Below are positions 1 to 9,295 of a stretch of DNA of 64,000 bases, piece after piece. How positions within the stretch are numbered: the stretch's first letter is position 1; each line of letters opens with the position of its first letter. The notes below the pieces were generated by a model. That model worked only from the letters and a program-made list of their open reading frames with translations. It was not told the DNA's origin and did not search any database. The position numbers and the translations under genes were made by a program. Where the stretch lies: NCBI GenBank assembly GCA_947502355.1, contig CANMZP010000018.1, forward strand, positions 23,203-87,202, read 5' to 3'. Source of the DNA: an uncultured Thalassotalea sp. Its GTDB lineage: Bacteria > Pseudomonadota > Gammaproteobacteria > Enterobacterales > Alteromonadaceae.

Positions 1-398
1 TAAGCCTTGGTAGTGATGTGAATATTGAACGGTCTATGAAAGCCGGTGATGAGATTGGCGGCCATATGGTCAGTGGTCATGTGCACGATTGCGCAACGCT
101 AGTCAAACGTCTCGACAGCGTAGATAATTGTCAGTTGGATTTCTCAATAAACGGGCAATGGAAAAAGTACCTCTTTAGTAAAGGCTTTATTGCCATAAAT
201 GGGGCCAGTTTAACCCTTGGGGAAGTAACTCAATCAGATAAGGGATGCCAATTTTCATTGCATTTGATCCCTGAAACACTGCAGCGAACCAATTTAGGCA
301 GCATTCAAGTGGGTGAACGAGTCAATATTGAAATTGATCAACAAACCATGACCATAGTGGACAGCATCGAACGCATAATGGCTGAAAAATTAAACTAA
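1..398 (+). CDS. ribE: riboflavin synthase alpha subunit, 3' part
   Basis: This is the C-terminal part of riboflavin synthase, which dismutates two 6,7-dimethyl-8-ribityllumazine molecules to riboflavin in the cytosol. The frame is already open at base 3 and the first ATG (base 36) is internal, so the true start lies before the window. Family motifs visible are NIERS, GGHMVSGHV (start of the second lumazine-binding barrel) and NGASLTL. The protein ends with a short helical tail, as is usual for the family. The next gene converges on it from the other strand. Confidence 0.93.
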   Translation, partial: SLGSDVNIERSMKAGDEIGGHMVSGHVHDCATLVKRLDSVDNCQLDFSINGQWKKYLFSKGFIAINGASLTLGEVTQSDKGCQFSLHLIPETLQRTNLGSIQVGERVNIEIDQQTMTIVDSIERIMAEKLN

Positions 399-458
399 TC
401 AACTTTTCAAGCTTTTATGGTTCACAGCCTGCCTAACGCTAATAGCAGGTGATGGTAT

Positions 459-665
459 TTAAAATACCTGCTCATCATCGGCATCGACGGTTAAATGAAT
501 TTTTTGATGGTAATCATCGATTTGTAAAGTCATATGAATGTCATTACAACAGGCCGGGCAGGATTCATAATAATTTTGATTGCCTTCACTGGAGTCTAAA
601 ACAACATGAAGGTGGTTGCCGCAGTGTGGGCATTCAATGGTTTTTCTACTGACATCTTGAGGCAT
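459..665 (-). CDS. CPXCG motif-containing cysteine-rich protein
   Basis: A 68-residue probable zinc-ribbon protein with two cysteine pairs, CPHCG near the N-terminus and CPACC about 25 residues later, followed by an acidic C-terminus (VDADDEQVF). Small proteins with exactly this layout are widespread and uncharacterised in marine Gammaproteobacteria. I chose the ATG at 665 because GGAG sits seven bases upstream; an in-frame TTG at 677 would add four residues. The gene stands alone and converges on ribE. Its stop codon lies inside a GGTATTT/AAATACC hairpin at 454-468. Function unknown; metal binding is inferred from the cysteines only. Confidence 0.85.
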   Translation of the reverse strand: MPQDVSRKTIECPHCGNHLHVVLDSSEGNQNYYESCPACCNDIHMTLQIDDYHQKIHLTVDADDEQVF

Positions 666-1174
666 AATAAACTCCAACGCTTGTTGTTAAATAGAGTGCA
701 ATCCCCGAAAAATGTGTTCATTTAGTTGTTTGTTATTGCTTCCTACTTCTTAACCTATTATGGCCTGTAAGCCTTGATTTTACGAGTTTTTACGGCGATT
801 TTAATCTGCTTTAAACACTTGCATTAATCAATATTTAAGCTAGCTGTAACTAAGTTATTGAAAACACAGAAGCAGTTAATGATGAGGATTTAAAAATCAA
901 CAATGCTCTTACGCCATTCTACGTGAATTCAGACTGTTGCAACGTTTTTAAGCGAAGGTGTTAGAATTAGATGGTAAAAATTACCCTCGGTAAGACCTTC
1001 AGGGATTGCAAAATTTGCCTATTTATCTTATATTAGCTCATCGAATAACGCATTTATTCAATCAATTAACACCACTTGTTGGTGTTTTTACTTTTTAATC
1101 GTTTTAAAATTTTTTTTAGAACCAAAATTTTACAAGTGACATCTAGTATGTGTCACCACTGTTAAGGAAATTTC
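666..1174. other. 509-base gene-free leader before thrS
   Basis: No convincing ORF or RNA gene was seen. The stretch must hold the divergent promoters for the CPXCG gene and thrS. Its only clear structure is the AACACCA/TGGTGTT hairpin near 1068-1086, annotated separately. Confidence 0.5.
1068..1092 (+). promoter_or_regulatory. terminator-like hairpin in the thrS leader
   Basis: A 7-bp perfect stem (1068-1074 with 1080-1086) and 5-base loop are followed by a T-rich run, 83 bases before the thrS start. No gene precedes it on this strand, so it may be a leader attenuator of thrS. Threonyl-tRNA synthetase genes are commonly controlled in their leaders. No T-box or tRNA-like operator was recognised, so this remains a suggestion. 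Confidence 0.35.
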
Positions 1175-3085
1175 GTGCCAGTAATTACTCTCCCTGACGG
1201 AAGTCAACGCTCATTTGAACAAGCCATTTCTGTAATGCAAGTTGCCCAAGACATAGGTCCTGGTCTTGCTAAAGCCACCATTGCTGGACGTATAAACGGT
1301 CAGTTGGTTGATGCTTGTGAATTAATCAATGAAGATGCGCAATTACAACTTATTACCAGCAAAGATGATGAAGGGTTAGAAATCATTCGTCACTCTTGTG
1401 CACACTTATTGGGTCATGCTATTAAGCAATTATACCCAGACGTGAAAATGGCGATTGGTCCAACAATCGACAATGGTTTCTACTACGACGTAGACCTAGA
1501 CCAACCATTAAACGAAGATGACTTAGCCAAACTTGAAAAGCGCATGACCGAATTGGCACGCACTGGCTATGAAGTGGTTAAGAAAACCGGCAGCTGGCAA
1601 ACCGCTTACGACACGTTTAAAGAGCGTGGCGAAACGTACAAGATGGAAATTCTTGACGAAAACATCGAAAAGACCGATACACCGGCGCTTTACCATCACC
1701 AAGAATACATTGACATGTGTCGTGGCCCACACGTGCCAAGCATGCGTCACTGTCACCACTTTAAACTAATGAAAGTGGCTGGTGCTTACTGGCGTGGTAA
1801 CTCTGAAAACAAGATGTTGCAACGTATCTATGGCACCGCTTGGGCTGATAAAAAACAGTTAAAAGCCTACATTCAACGCCTTGCTGAAGCAGAAAAACGT
1901 GATCACCGTAAAATTGGTAAAACGTTAGATTTATTCCACTGGCAAGAAGAAGCGCCAGGCATGGTGTTCTGGCACAACGACGGTTGGACAATTTACACCG
2001 AACTTGAAAAGTTTGTTCGTGAAAAATTACACGAATACGACTACGACGAAGTAAAGGGCCCATTAATGATGGACCGTGGTCTTTGGGAAAAATCAGGTCA
2101 TTGGGATAAATATTCAGATGCGATGTTTACCACCGAGTCTGAAAAACGCGAATACGCGATTAAGCCAATGAACTGTCCTGGTCACGTACAAATCTTTAAC
2201 CAAGGCTTAAAATCGTACCGTGACTTACCACTTCGTATGGCCGAGTTTGGCTGTTGTCACCGTAATGAACCATCAGGAGCATTGCACGGCTTAATGCGTG
2301 TACGCGGCTTTACTCAAGATGATGCCCATATTTTCTGTACCGAGAGTCAAGTTCAGGATGAAGTAAGCAAGTGTATTCAAATGGTTTACGATGTATACAA
2401 GTCATTTGGCTTTGAAGACATCATTGTTAAACTGTCTACTCGTCCTGAAAAACGCATCGGTAACGATGAAATGTGGGATAAAGCCGAAGAAGGCTTGGCT
2501 AATGCCATGAACGACTTGGGCATTGAGTTTGAATACTTACCAGGCGAAGGTGCATTCTACGGTCCTAAGATTGAGTTTACGTTACAGGATTGTTTAGGAC
2601 GTCACTGGCAATGTGGTACGGTTCAGTTAGACTTTGCATTACCTGAGCGTTTAGGTGCAACTTACGTAGGTGAAGATAACGAACGTTACACACCGGTTAT
2701 GATCCACCGTGCGATTTTAGGTTCTTTAGAGCGTTTTATTGGTATTTTAATCGAAGAGTACACCGGCAAATTCCCAACGTGGTTATCGCCAATTCAGGCG
2801 ACGGTAATGAATATTACCGACAAACAGGGCGAATATTGTCAACAAATCGTTAAAAAACTAAAAGAAAATGGGTTTAGAGCAAAAGCGGACTTGCGTAATG
2901 AGAAGATAGGCTTTAAAATCCGCGAACATACTTTAAAGCGTGTGCCTTATTTATTAGTTGTAGGTGATAAGGAAATGGAAGCAGGTGAAATTGCTATCCG
3001 TACACGTTCAGGTGAAGATTTAGGAAAACTGTCGGTGGAAGACTTTATCGCTAAGTTAAGCGAAGAAGTAAAAACACGGGCGTAA
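1175..3085 (+). CDS. thrS: threonyl-tRNA synthetase
   Basis: Charges tRNA(Thr) with threonine. The 636-residue length is close to the E. coli enzyme. The start is a GTG (reading [10 protein letters not shown]) preceded by AAGGA. Domains in order are an N-terminal TGS domain (about 1-62), the editing domain with HSCAH near residue 73 and MCRGPH, the class II catalytic core with the zinc cysteine in NCPGH and the histidines in DDAHIF and MIHRAI, and a C-terminal anticodon-binding domain. It heads the classic thrS-infC-rpmI-rplT order; infC begins 26 bases after its stop. Nothing is missing or unusual in the protein. Confidence 0.98.
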   Translation: MPVITLPDGSQRSFEQAISVMQVAQDIGPGLAKATIAGRINGQLVDACELINEDAQLQLITSKDDEGLEIIRHSCAHLLGHAIKQLYPDVKMAIGPTIDNGFYYDVDLDQPLNEDDLAKLEKRMTELARTGYEVVKKTGSWQTAYDTFKERGETYKMEILDENIEKTDTPALYHHQEYIDMCRGPHVPSMRHCHHFKLMKVAGAYWRGNSENKMLQRIYGTAWADKKQLKAYIQRLAEAEKRDHRKIGKTLDLFHWQEEAPGMVFWHNDGWTIYTELEKFVREKLHEYDYDEVKGPLMMDRGLWEKSGHWDKYSDAMFTTESEKREYAIKPMNCPGHVQIFNQGLKSYRDLPLRMAEFGCCHRNEPSGALHGLMRVRGFTQDDAHIFCTESQVQDEVSKCIQMVYDVYKSFGFEDIIVKLSTRPEKRIGNDEMWDKAEEGLANAMNDLGIEFEYLPGEGAFYGPKIEFTLQDCLGRHWQCGTVQLDFALPERLGATYVGEDNERYTPVMIHRAILGSLERFIGILIEEYTGKFPTWLSPIQATVMNITDKQGEYCQQIVKKLKENGFRAKADLRNEKIGFKIREHTLKRVPYLLVVGDKEMEAGEIAIRTRSGEDLGKLSVEDFIAKLSEEVKTRA

Positions 3086-3111
3086 CTTTAGTTCTCTAGG
3101 AGGAACAGACT

Positions 3112-3654
3112 ATTAAAGGTGGTCAAAGAGGCGGTCAAAAAGAACCGCAACACAAATTAAATGAGTTAATTACAGCACAAGAAATTCGTTTAATTGGTTT
3201 AGAAGGCGAGGCAATTGGTATCGTTTCGCTAAATGAAGCACTCGATGCAGCAGAAAAAGCCAACGTTGATCTCGTTGAAATTAGCCCAACGGCTAAACCT
3301 CCTGTCTGTCGCGTGATGGATTACGGTAAGTTCTTATACGAAAAAGCGAAAGAACTTAAAGAACAGAAGAAAAAGCAAAAACAGATCCAGGTTAAGGAAA
3401 TTAAATTCCGTCCTGGCACTGACGAAGGCGACTATCAGGTCAAACTACGCAACCTGAAGCGCTTTTTAGAAGGTGGCGACAAGGCCAAGGTAACATTACG
3501 TTTCCGCGGTCGTGAAATGGCCCACCAGGAGCTAGGTATCGAACTGTTAAATCGCGTTAAAAACGATTTAACTGATATAGCCACTTGCGAATCTTTCCCA
3601 CGTAAAGTGGAAGGTCGCCAAATGGTTATGGTACTAGCACCAATCAAAAGATAA
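3112..3654 (+). CDS. infC: translation initiation factor IF-3
   Basis: IF-3 binds the 30S subunit and polices start-codon choice. The frame opens at ATT 3112, eight bases after a very strong ribosome site (AGGAGGA, 3098-3104), and gives 180 residues, the same length as E. coli IF-3. The first ATG in frame (3316) lies far inside the N-terminal domain, within a conserved stretch ([15 protein letters not shown]), so a start there would lose most of that domain. The AUU start is the known basis of IF-3 autoregulation in E. coli, because IF-3 discriminates against AUU; the same control is likely here. The C-terminal domain ([14 protein letters not shown]) is intact. Confidence 0.96.
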   Translation: MKGGQRGGQKEPQHKLNELITAQEIRLIGLEGEAIGIVSLNEALDAAEKANVDLVEISPTAKPPVCRVMDYGKFLYEKAKELKEQKKKQKQIQVKEIKFRPGTDEGDYQVKLRNLKRFLEGGDKAKVTLRFRGREMAHQELGIELLNRVKNDLTDIATCESFPRKVEGRQMVMVLAPIKR

Positions 3655-3670
3655 TTTCTGGTCTTAGAAA

Positions 3671-3701
3671 GTAGCAGGCCTTAATGAAAGTTAAGGTCTA
3701 C
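3671..3701 (+). promoter_or_regulatory. stem-loop in the infC-rpmI spacer
   Basis: An 8-bp stem (3677-3684 with 3691-3698, one G-U pair) has a 6-base loop, with an outer GTAG/CTAC extension. No U-run follows, so it is not an ordinary terminator. In enterobacteria ribosomal protein L20 represses rpmI-rplT through leader RNA structure in this same spacer. This hairpin could be part of such an element, but the L20 recognition pseudoknot was not verified. Confidence 0.35.
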
Positions 3702-3812
3702 TCACCATTATTATCTTTATTTAACCGGTAACAGAGGCTCAACAAGTGATGTCTTTATAGAGGTCCGCCCCATGTTACTTATCTTTTGGCATTAACAATG
3801 CGGAGTTATCCC

Positions 3813-4010
3813 ATGCCTAAAATGAAAAGCAATAAAGGTGCTGCAAAGCGCTTTAAGAAAACCGCTTCTGGTGGTTTTAAATGCAAACAAGCCGGTCTAC
3901 GTCACATCTTAACGAAGCGTCGTACCAAAGTTAAGCGTCACTTACGTGCAAAAAGTATGGTTGCTAAGTCTGATATTAAATCAGTTGTAGCAATGTTACC
4001 TTACGCTTAA
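3813..4010 (+). CDS. rpmI: 50S ribosomal protein L35
   Basis: A 65-residue, very basic protein of the large ribosomal subunit ([30 protein letters not shown]). The start at 3813 gives the standard N-terminus and has CGGAG eight bases upstream; in-frame starts further upstream would add non-conserved residues. It is followed after 18 bases by rplT, with which it is co-transcribed and usually co-regulated. Confidence 0.97.
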   Translation: MPKMKSNKGAAKRFKKTASGGFKCKQAGLRHILTKRRTKVKRHLRAKSMVAKSDIKSVVAMLPYA

Positions 4011-4028
4011 TTACAGGAGAATTAGACA

Positions 4029-4382
4029 ATGGCTAGAGTAAAACGCGGTGTAGTAGCACGCCGTTCTCACAAAAAAGTATTAAAGCAAGCGAAAGGTTAC
4101 TACGGTGCTCGTAGTCGCGTATATCGCGTTGCTTTCCAAGCTGTAACTAAAGCAGGTCAATACGCTTACCGCGACCGTCGTCAACGTAAACGTCAATTCC
4201 GTCAGCTTTGGATTGCTCGTATTAACGCTGCAGCTCGTCAAAATGGTTTATCTTACAGCCGTTTCATTAATGGTCTTAAACAGGCTTCTATTGAAATCGA
4301 TCGTAAGATCCTTGCTGACATCGCAGTATACGACAAAGCAGCATTCACTGTATTAGTTGAAAAAGCACAAGCGGCTCTTTAA
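4029..4382 (+). CDS. rplT: 50S ribosomal protein L20
   Basis: A 117-residue early-assembly protein of the 50S subunit with the hallmark N-terminus [20 protein letters not shown] and the conserved RDRRQRKR segment. The ribosome site CAGGAGA lies just upstream. L20 is also the translational repressor of this operon in E. coli. It is the last gene of the block: a strong terminator follows and pheST is not next. Confidence 0.98.
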   Translation: MARVKRGVVARRSHKKVLKQAKGYYGARSRVYRVAFQAVTKAGQYAYRDRRQRKRQFRQLWIARINAAARQNGLSYSRFINGLKQASIEIDRKILADIAVYDKAAFTVLVEKAQAAL

Positions 4383-4407
4383 TTAATAACGGTTGAATAA
4401 ACTTTTT

Positions 4408-4436
4408 AAAAAGGACGCATTAGCGTCCTTTTTTCT
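4408..4436 (+). terminator. intrinsic terminator after rplT
   Basis: An AAGGACGC/GCGTCCTT stem (4411-4418 with 4423-4430) is extended by A-T pairs, has the 4-base loop ATTA and is followed by TTTTTTC. Confidence 0.9.
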
Positions 4437-4691
4437 TTATAATAAATGGGCTGTAGGGTAGGTTACTCTCCGTGTAGAGTCGAATTCATTCGACTGAACT
4501 GCCATAGTAAGTTTGAAATATAATAATAAACTATTCAATCTCACTTGGATCTGGTAAATGGTTTAGCCTTTAGACCGTTTACCAGATCTCCCCAGAAACC
4601 AATTTGGATTTTCTGTGTGATTTTTGAAACACATACCACATGCCGTCCAAGAGCCGCAGTGGTTACACTGATAAAAATTTAGGGAAAGAAC
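4437..4691. other. purC leader with a large imperfect palindrome
   Basis: The spacer contains an inverted repeat, 4548-4561 with 4575-4588 (14 bp, one G-U pair, 13-base loop), about 100 bases before purC. No U-run follows. No PurR-type box was recognised. The role of the palindrome is unknown. Confidence 0.4.
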
Positions 4692-5798
4692 ATGACCATC
4701 GCTAATAAGATTTTAGCCGTAAATAACGATCTTCCAATCCGTACCGACAAACCCATCCACAGCGGCAAAGTTCGCAGCGTATATTGGCTAAGTGAAGACG
4801 ACAGCCGACGTTTAATACTTGAGAAAGGCTACGACGTAGCATCGGATACACCACTGGCCATTATGGTCATTAGTGACCGTATTTCGGCTTTTGACTGCAT
4901 TTGGCACGGCGAAGGTGGCATGCAAGGTGTTCCAGGTAAAGGTGCCGCATTAAACGCCATTTCAAATCATTGGTTTAAGCGCTTTAAAGAAAATGGCCTT
5001 GCCGACAGTCATATTCTCGACATACCGCATCCGTTTGTGTGGATAGTACAAAAAGCCAAACCGGTAATGATAGAAGCGATTTGTCGTCAATACATCACTG
5101 GCTCCATGTGGCGAGCTTATGTTAATGGTGAACGTGAATTTTGTGGTATTCAATTACCAGAAGGCTTGCAAAAAGACAGCAAATTACCAAATCTTCTGCA
5201 AACCCCATCAACCAAGGGGATTTTAGAGGGGATTGAGGGCGTGCCAGCACAAGATGATGTCAACATAACCCGCAAAAACATTGAAGATAATTACCAAGCG
5301 TTCAACTTCAAATCAAGCGATGATATCAGTCTTTACGAAAAGCTGCTTACAGATGGCTTTAACTTGATAAGCGCTGATTTAGCTAAACTTGATCAAATCT
5401 TTGTCGATACCAAATTTGAATTTGGCTATGTGAAAGATGCAGCTGGCAATGATAAATTAATCTATATGGACGAAGTCGGAACACCCGATTCTTCGCGAAT
5501 TTGGGATGGTCCACAATACCGTGCAGGACAAGTGGTTGAAAACTCAAAAGAAGGGTTTAGACAATTACTGCTTAATCACTTCCCAGACCCAGATATTTTA
5601 TTAAACAAAGATAGAATGGCTGAGCGTAATGCACTGGCGCAAGATAATGCTTTACCGGAGTCGGTATTAATGGCGGTGTCGGCTACCTATACCAATATTG
5701 CAGAAAAAATTACTGGCGAGAAAATCGTTATCAGTGATGATCCAAAAGCTGAAATCATTGAAATTTTAAGAAAAGATTATGATTTGATCCGCGATTAG
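4692..5798 (+). CDS. purC: phosphoribosylaminoimidazole-succinocarboxamide synthase
   Basis: SAICAR synthase, the ATP-dependent ligation of aspartate to CAIR in de novo purine synthesis. The protein has 368 residues, the long form found in many marine Gammaproteobacteria; the E. coli enzyme has about 237. Conserved segments include [11 protein letters not shown] near the N-terminus, [27 protein letters not shown] and [12 protein letters not shown]. The start ATG has AGGGAAAG upstream. It is a single-gene unit with its own terminator. Confidence 0.95.
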   Translation: MTIANKILAVNNDLPIRTDKPIHSGKVRSVYWLSEDDSRRLILEKGYDVASDTPLAIMVISDRISAFDCIWHGEGGMQGVPGKGAALNAISNHWFKRFKENGLADSHILDIPHPFVWIVQKAKPVMIEAICRQYITGSMWRAYVNGEREFCGIQLPEGLQKDSKLPNLLQTPSTKGILEGIEGVPAQDDVNITRKNIEDNYQAFNFKSSDDISLYEKLLTDGFNLISADLAKLDQIFVDTKFEFGYVKDAAGNDKLIYMDEVGTPDSSRIWDGPQYRAGQVVENSKEGFRQLLLNHFPDPDILLNKDRMAERNALAQDNALPESVLMAVSATYTNIAEKITGEKIVISDDPKAEIIEILRKDYDLIRD

Positions 5799-5863
5799 TC
5801 GGCAAATAATAATTAATATCACTGAGTGGGCAAACACTTAGTGGGATTGGTATAAAACTTCAT

Positions 5864-5905
5864 AAAATCTCTTGTCGCCAGATGGGCAACAAGAGATTTT
5901 TTTTG
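5864..5905 (+). terminator. intrinsic terminator after purC
   Basis: A 12-bp stem (5864-5875 with 5889-5900) contains an inner GCC/GGC extension and runs into TTTTTTTT. Confidence 0.85.
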
Positions 5906-6007
5906 ATATAAATTAAATTCAAGTGAAATCCATAGCCTACGGTCGGAGTACTGTTTGATTTTTGTGCCATACTTTTTCCAGAATAACAATAGTTTTAGGG
6001 ATACGTC

Positions 6008-6610
6008 ATGACAATTACTTTGTATGAGTTTGCAAAAACACGTTCTGCTCGGGTTCGCTGGGCATTACAGGAACTTGGTGTTGAGTTTATCAGCCGGGAA
6101 GATCCAAATTTAATTGGCTCGCTAGAATTAAAAGCATTGACCCCTACGGGCAAATTACCCGCTATTGTCGATAACGGCAGGGTGATGATTGAATCTGCGG
6201 CGATTTGCACCTATCTAGCCGATAAATATGCCGACCGAGGACTTATTCCTGCGACAGGAACTTGGGCGCGAGCCATGCATGAACAATGGGTCTCTTTTAT
6301 ATTAACCGAAGTCGAAGCACACTTATGGAGCAGTGCACGCAACACATTTCGATACCCAAAGGAAGATAGAGTGGAAGCGATTAAGCCGCAAAATGATTTA
6401 GAGGTATTTAAGTCGTTGCCGTTGATTGAAAATAACCTTGCACATCATAAATTCATGCTAGGAGATTCGTTTAGCATTACCGATGTGATAGTCGGTTATA
6501 CCACCATTTGGGCGCAGAAACGCTATTTAACCGATGACTTTCCAAAAATCACGGCTTATAACGACATGCTGTTAGAGCGAGAGGCGTGTCCACTTTCTTT
6601 AGATCATTAA
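6008..6610 (+). CDS. glutathione S-transferase family protein
   Basis: A 200-residue cytosolic GST-fold protein. The N-terminal thioredoxin-like domain (about 1-80) has LYEFAKTRSARVRWAL at the expected glutathione-site helix, the cis-proline segment GKLPAIVD and IESAAICTYLADKY, where the ES pair contacts the gamma-glutamyl group. The C-terminal all-helical domain includes GDSFSITDVIVGY. Substrate and class cannot be read from the sequence. Detoxification or a housekeeping thiol role is likely from the family. Confidence 0.88.
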   Translation: MTITLYEFAKTRSARVRWALQELGVEFISREDPNLIGSLELKALTPTGKLPAIVDNGRVMIESAAICTYLADKYADRGLIPATGTWARAMHEQWVSFILTEVEAHLWSSARNTFRYPKEDRVEAIKPQNDLEVFKSLPLIENNLAHHKFMLGDSFSITDVIVGYTTIWAQKRYLTDDFPKITAYNDMLLEREACPLSLDH

Positions 6611-6644
6611 CCTAGCGTTGACGTTCTAAGCCCATTAAAGCACC

Positions 6645-6680
6645 AATAAAAAAGCCGATAGATAAATATCGGCTTTGTTC
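6645..6680 (-). terminator. terminator between the GST gene and mltD, usable both ways
   Basis: AAAGCCGATA/TATCGGCTTT (6651-6660 with 6667-6676). Read on the minus strand the stem runs into TTTTTTATTGG, which ends mltD. On the plus strand a weaker T-rich tract follows. Confidence 0.8.
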
Positions 6681-6697
6681 TTTTTGGCGTTCTAAAA

Positions 6698-8305
6698 CTA
6701 AATACTGGTAATGTTTACCGAAAGTTTAAGCATTTGTCCTGGTTGCAAGTATTTTTTGCGGTTCAGGTTATTCCACTTTTCAATATCTTTTATGGTCACT
6801 TTAAACTTGTTGGCAATGCGGGCAAGGGAGTCACCATTACGAACTTTGTAATTAATGTTGCGCACAACTGCGTTGCCACTGGCGGTTTTACTTGTTGAAG
6901 AGGCGGTTGTCGATTCTTTCCAAATCGTTAATTTTTGGCCCAAGCGTAAGGTATCTTTTGGAGCAAAGCCGTTCCACTTGGCGATTTGCTTGCTTGAAAC
7001 GTTGTAAAGCTGACCAATGTCCCAAAGTGTGTCGCCCGAGCGTACGGTATAAACCACTTTGTTACCTTTGCCTTTGCTGGCAATTTTACTTAAACGCACT
7101 TGCTCGTATGACTTATAACGGTCAAGCGATTGGGTTGCCGTTGGGATCAACAAATATTTACCAGCGCGTATATTGTTGTTGGCCATATTGTTGGCACTTT
7201 TAATGACCGTCGTAGTGGTATTAAAACGCTTGGCAATAACACTTAAACTGTCGCCATTTTTAATTTTGTAACGTTGCCATGATAAACGTTCAGTCTTGGG
7301 TAACTTGGCTAATCCTTCTTTGAACTTTTCCACCTTGTTATTGGGTAATAACAGGTAGTGTGGGCCTGTAGGAGCGGTTGCCCAGCGATTAAAGCCTGGA
7401 TTTAAGGCATGTAATTCATCAACAGATAAACCCGCTAAATCAGATGCAAGAGCTAAATCCAATTGCGAACCAATATCTACCTGGCTGATCACGGGTGTGT
7501 TTTCAATGGCATAAAGCGTTACACCAAAGTCTTGTGGACGTTTAACGATATCGGCTAAGGCCAATAACTTTGGTACATAGTCACGCGTTTCTTTTGGCAG
7601 CTTTAAGTTCCAAAAGTCTGTTGGTTTGCCTTTTCGGGCGTTATATTTTACGGCTCGAGCTACACGACCTTCACCAGAGTTATAGGCTGCTAAGGCTAAT
7701 AACCAATCGCCATCAAAGCGTTTATTCAAGTATTTTAGAAATTTGATTGCCGCCTGAGTCGATGCGGCTACATCGCGGCGACCGTCATACCACCAGTCTT
7801 GTTGCAAACCAAATTGCTTACCCGTGCCTGATAAAAATTGCCACATGCCCGACGCGCTGCCATGTGAGTAGGCGAATGGATCATAAGCACTTTCAACAAT
7901 CGGCAATAATACCAGTTCCATTGGCATATCATTTTGTTCAAGCTCTTCAATAATATGGTAAATAAAAGGCTCGGCACGTTTGGCAACTCTGTCAAGGTAG
8001 GCATTGTGTTTAGCATACCAAGTACGTTGGGCAATAACTTTGTTATTTTGAGGGATCTCAAAATTTAATTGGCTTCGAACACGTTGCCAAACATCATCAG
8101 AAATGGCCAACTTGTCCTCGTCGGACAAGCGAATATCAACATCCGCTTTCGGATGGATAACATTAGCGGTTTCATCAGCAAGAAGCGCCACATAAATGTC
8201 TTCATTTTGTGCCAGTTGGACGGTTGGGTCTTCGTCATTATTTGAAGACGTAGTTTGACAACCAAACAACAAAGTGAATGATAAAGGAAATAAAAGTTTT
8301 TTCAT
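6698..8305 (-). CDS. mltD: membrane-bound lytic murein transglycosylase D
   Basis: Cleaves the peptidoglycan glycan strand to form 1,6-anhydromuropeptides in the periplasm. The N-terminus is a lipoprotein signal (LLFGCQ), so the protein is probably anchored in the outer membrane. The SLT domain (about 100-240) has VESAYDPFAYSHGSASGMWQF, with the catalytic Glu in the VES motif, and ALAAYNSGEGRV. Three LysM repeats for glycan binding follow, at roughly 345-390, 412-458 and 485-530, each with the typical GDSLxxIAxKF or GDTLWDIG pattern. At 535 residues it is somewhat longer than E. coli MltD. It precedes a terminator and lies 49 bases downstream of gloB on the same strand. Confidence 0.95.
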   Translation of the reverse strand: MKKLLFPLSFTLLFGCQTTSSNNDEDPTVQLAQNEDIYVALLADETANVIHPKADVDIRLSDEDKLAISDDVWQRVRSQLNFEIPQNNKVIAQRTWYAKHNAYLDRVAKRAEPFIYHIIEELEQNDMPMELVLLPIVESAYDPFAYSHGSASGMWQFLSGTGKQFGLQQDWWYDGRRDVAASTQAAIKFLKYLNKRFDGDWLLALAAYNSGEGRVARAVKYNARKGKPTDFWNLKLPKETRDYVPKLLALADIVKRPQDFGVTLYAIENTPVISQVDIGSQLDLALASDLAGLSVDELHALNPGFNRWATAPTGPHYLLLPNNKVEKFKEGLAKLPKTERLSWQRYKIKNGDSLSVIAKRFNTTTTVIKSANNMANNNIRAGKYLLIPTATQSLDRYKSYEQVRLSKIASKGKGNKVVYTVRSGDTLWDIGQLYNVSSKQIAKWNGFAPKDTLRLGQKLTIWKESTTASSTSKTASGNAVVRNINYKVRNGDSLARIANKFKVTIKDIEKWNNLNRKKYLQPGQMLKLSVNITSI

Positions 8306-8354
8306 GAATGCTCTATAAAATGTGGTGAATATTTACCTTGAATAAAAAATCAGA

Positions 8355-9140
8355 CTAAAAGTTATCTTTAAGTTGGCGAATAATAGCAAAAACCGCCTCA
8401 TTAGTGGGTAATGTTTTATTAGATTTTTGTTCAGCAATGTACTTTATAGTGTTTTGCTGACTGCGTAAAAATGGATTAATTTGTTTTTCGAGGCCAATAG
8501 AGGTTGGAATTGTTGCCTTAGATTGCGCTCTCAGATGTTTAACGTGTTGATAGTAATTAGTAAGTGATTGATTATCAGGTTCAACCGTTAAAGCGAAGTC
8601 GAGGTTTGCAGTGGTGTACTCATGAGCGCAATATACTTTAGTGTTATCGGGTAACTGCGCTAATTTATGCAACGACTGGTGCATCTGAGACGCTGTACCT
8701 TCAAATATACGCCCACAACCACCCGAGAAAAGGGTATCGCCACAGAATAATATATGCTGGGCCTCGTTATAAAAAGCAATATGGCCTAAGGTGTGCCCAG
8801 GAATATCAAGGACTTCAAAAGTTAGAGTTTGTGCAAATAAATCAACGTTGTCACCTTCAACCAAAACGGCAGTTAAATCATCTACCGGATCGTTTTTTGG
8901 GCCATAGACTTTAATGTTTACATCTTTGTAGGTCTGAATAAGCTCAGCAACGCCACCTGTGTGATCTTGATGATGATGGGTGATCAGTATGGCATCTAAT
9001 ATCAGGTGATTGTTATTTATGTGCTCGATACATACTTTGGCATCGCCGGGATCGACCAAAACGCAATGCTTGGTAGTGTTATTGACCAAACACCAAATAT
9101 AATTGTCATTAAAGGCTTCAATGGCTTGAACGTTAAACAT
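8355..9140 (-). CDS. gloB: hydroxyacylglutathione hydrolase (glyoxalase II)
   Basis: Hydrolyses S-lactoylglutathione to lactate and glutathione in methylglyoxal detoxification. The 261-residue metallo-beta-lactamase fold has the dinuclear metal motif THHHQDHTGG, then CGDTLFSGGCGRIFEG and CAHEYT, and a C-terminal domain ending near NPFLR. The gloB/yafS divergent arrangement seen here also occurs in E. coli and supports the call. Confidence 0.96.
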   Translation of the reverse strand: MFNVQAIEAFNDNYIWCLVNNTTKHCVLVDPGDAKVCIEHINNNHLILDAILITHHHQDHTGGVAELIQTYKDVNIKVYGPKNDPVDDLTAVLVEGDNVDLFAQTLTFEVLDIPGHTLGHIAFYNEAQHILFCGDTLFSGGCGRIFEGTASQMHQSLHKLAQLPDNTKVYCAHEYTTANLDFALTVEPDNQSLTNYYQHVKHLRAQSKATIPTSIGLEKQINPFLRSQQNTIKYIAEQKSNKTLPTNEAVFAIIRQLKDNF

Positions 9141-9295
9141 TTTTTTACTTCTAGTTTAAATTTTAACTAGAATACCTTAATTGAAAAAAGATTGAAAATA
9201 ATCTCAACCCCAAGATTGTAAATTTATTGGGTTTTATTTGTGCGAAAAATATTCTAAGGTGTATAAAGTATAATAATGACAATGGCTTATATAAT

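Noticed and set aside
3313..3654. A short IF-3 starting inside the gene
   Set aside because: The conserved N-terminal domain is encoded from ATT 3112 behind a strong ribosome site.
7768..8265. Minus-strand ORFs of 97 and 66 residues inside mltD
   Set aside because: They are alternative-frame shadows of a gene with clear SLT and LysM domains.
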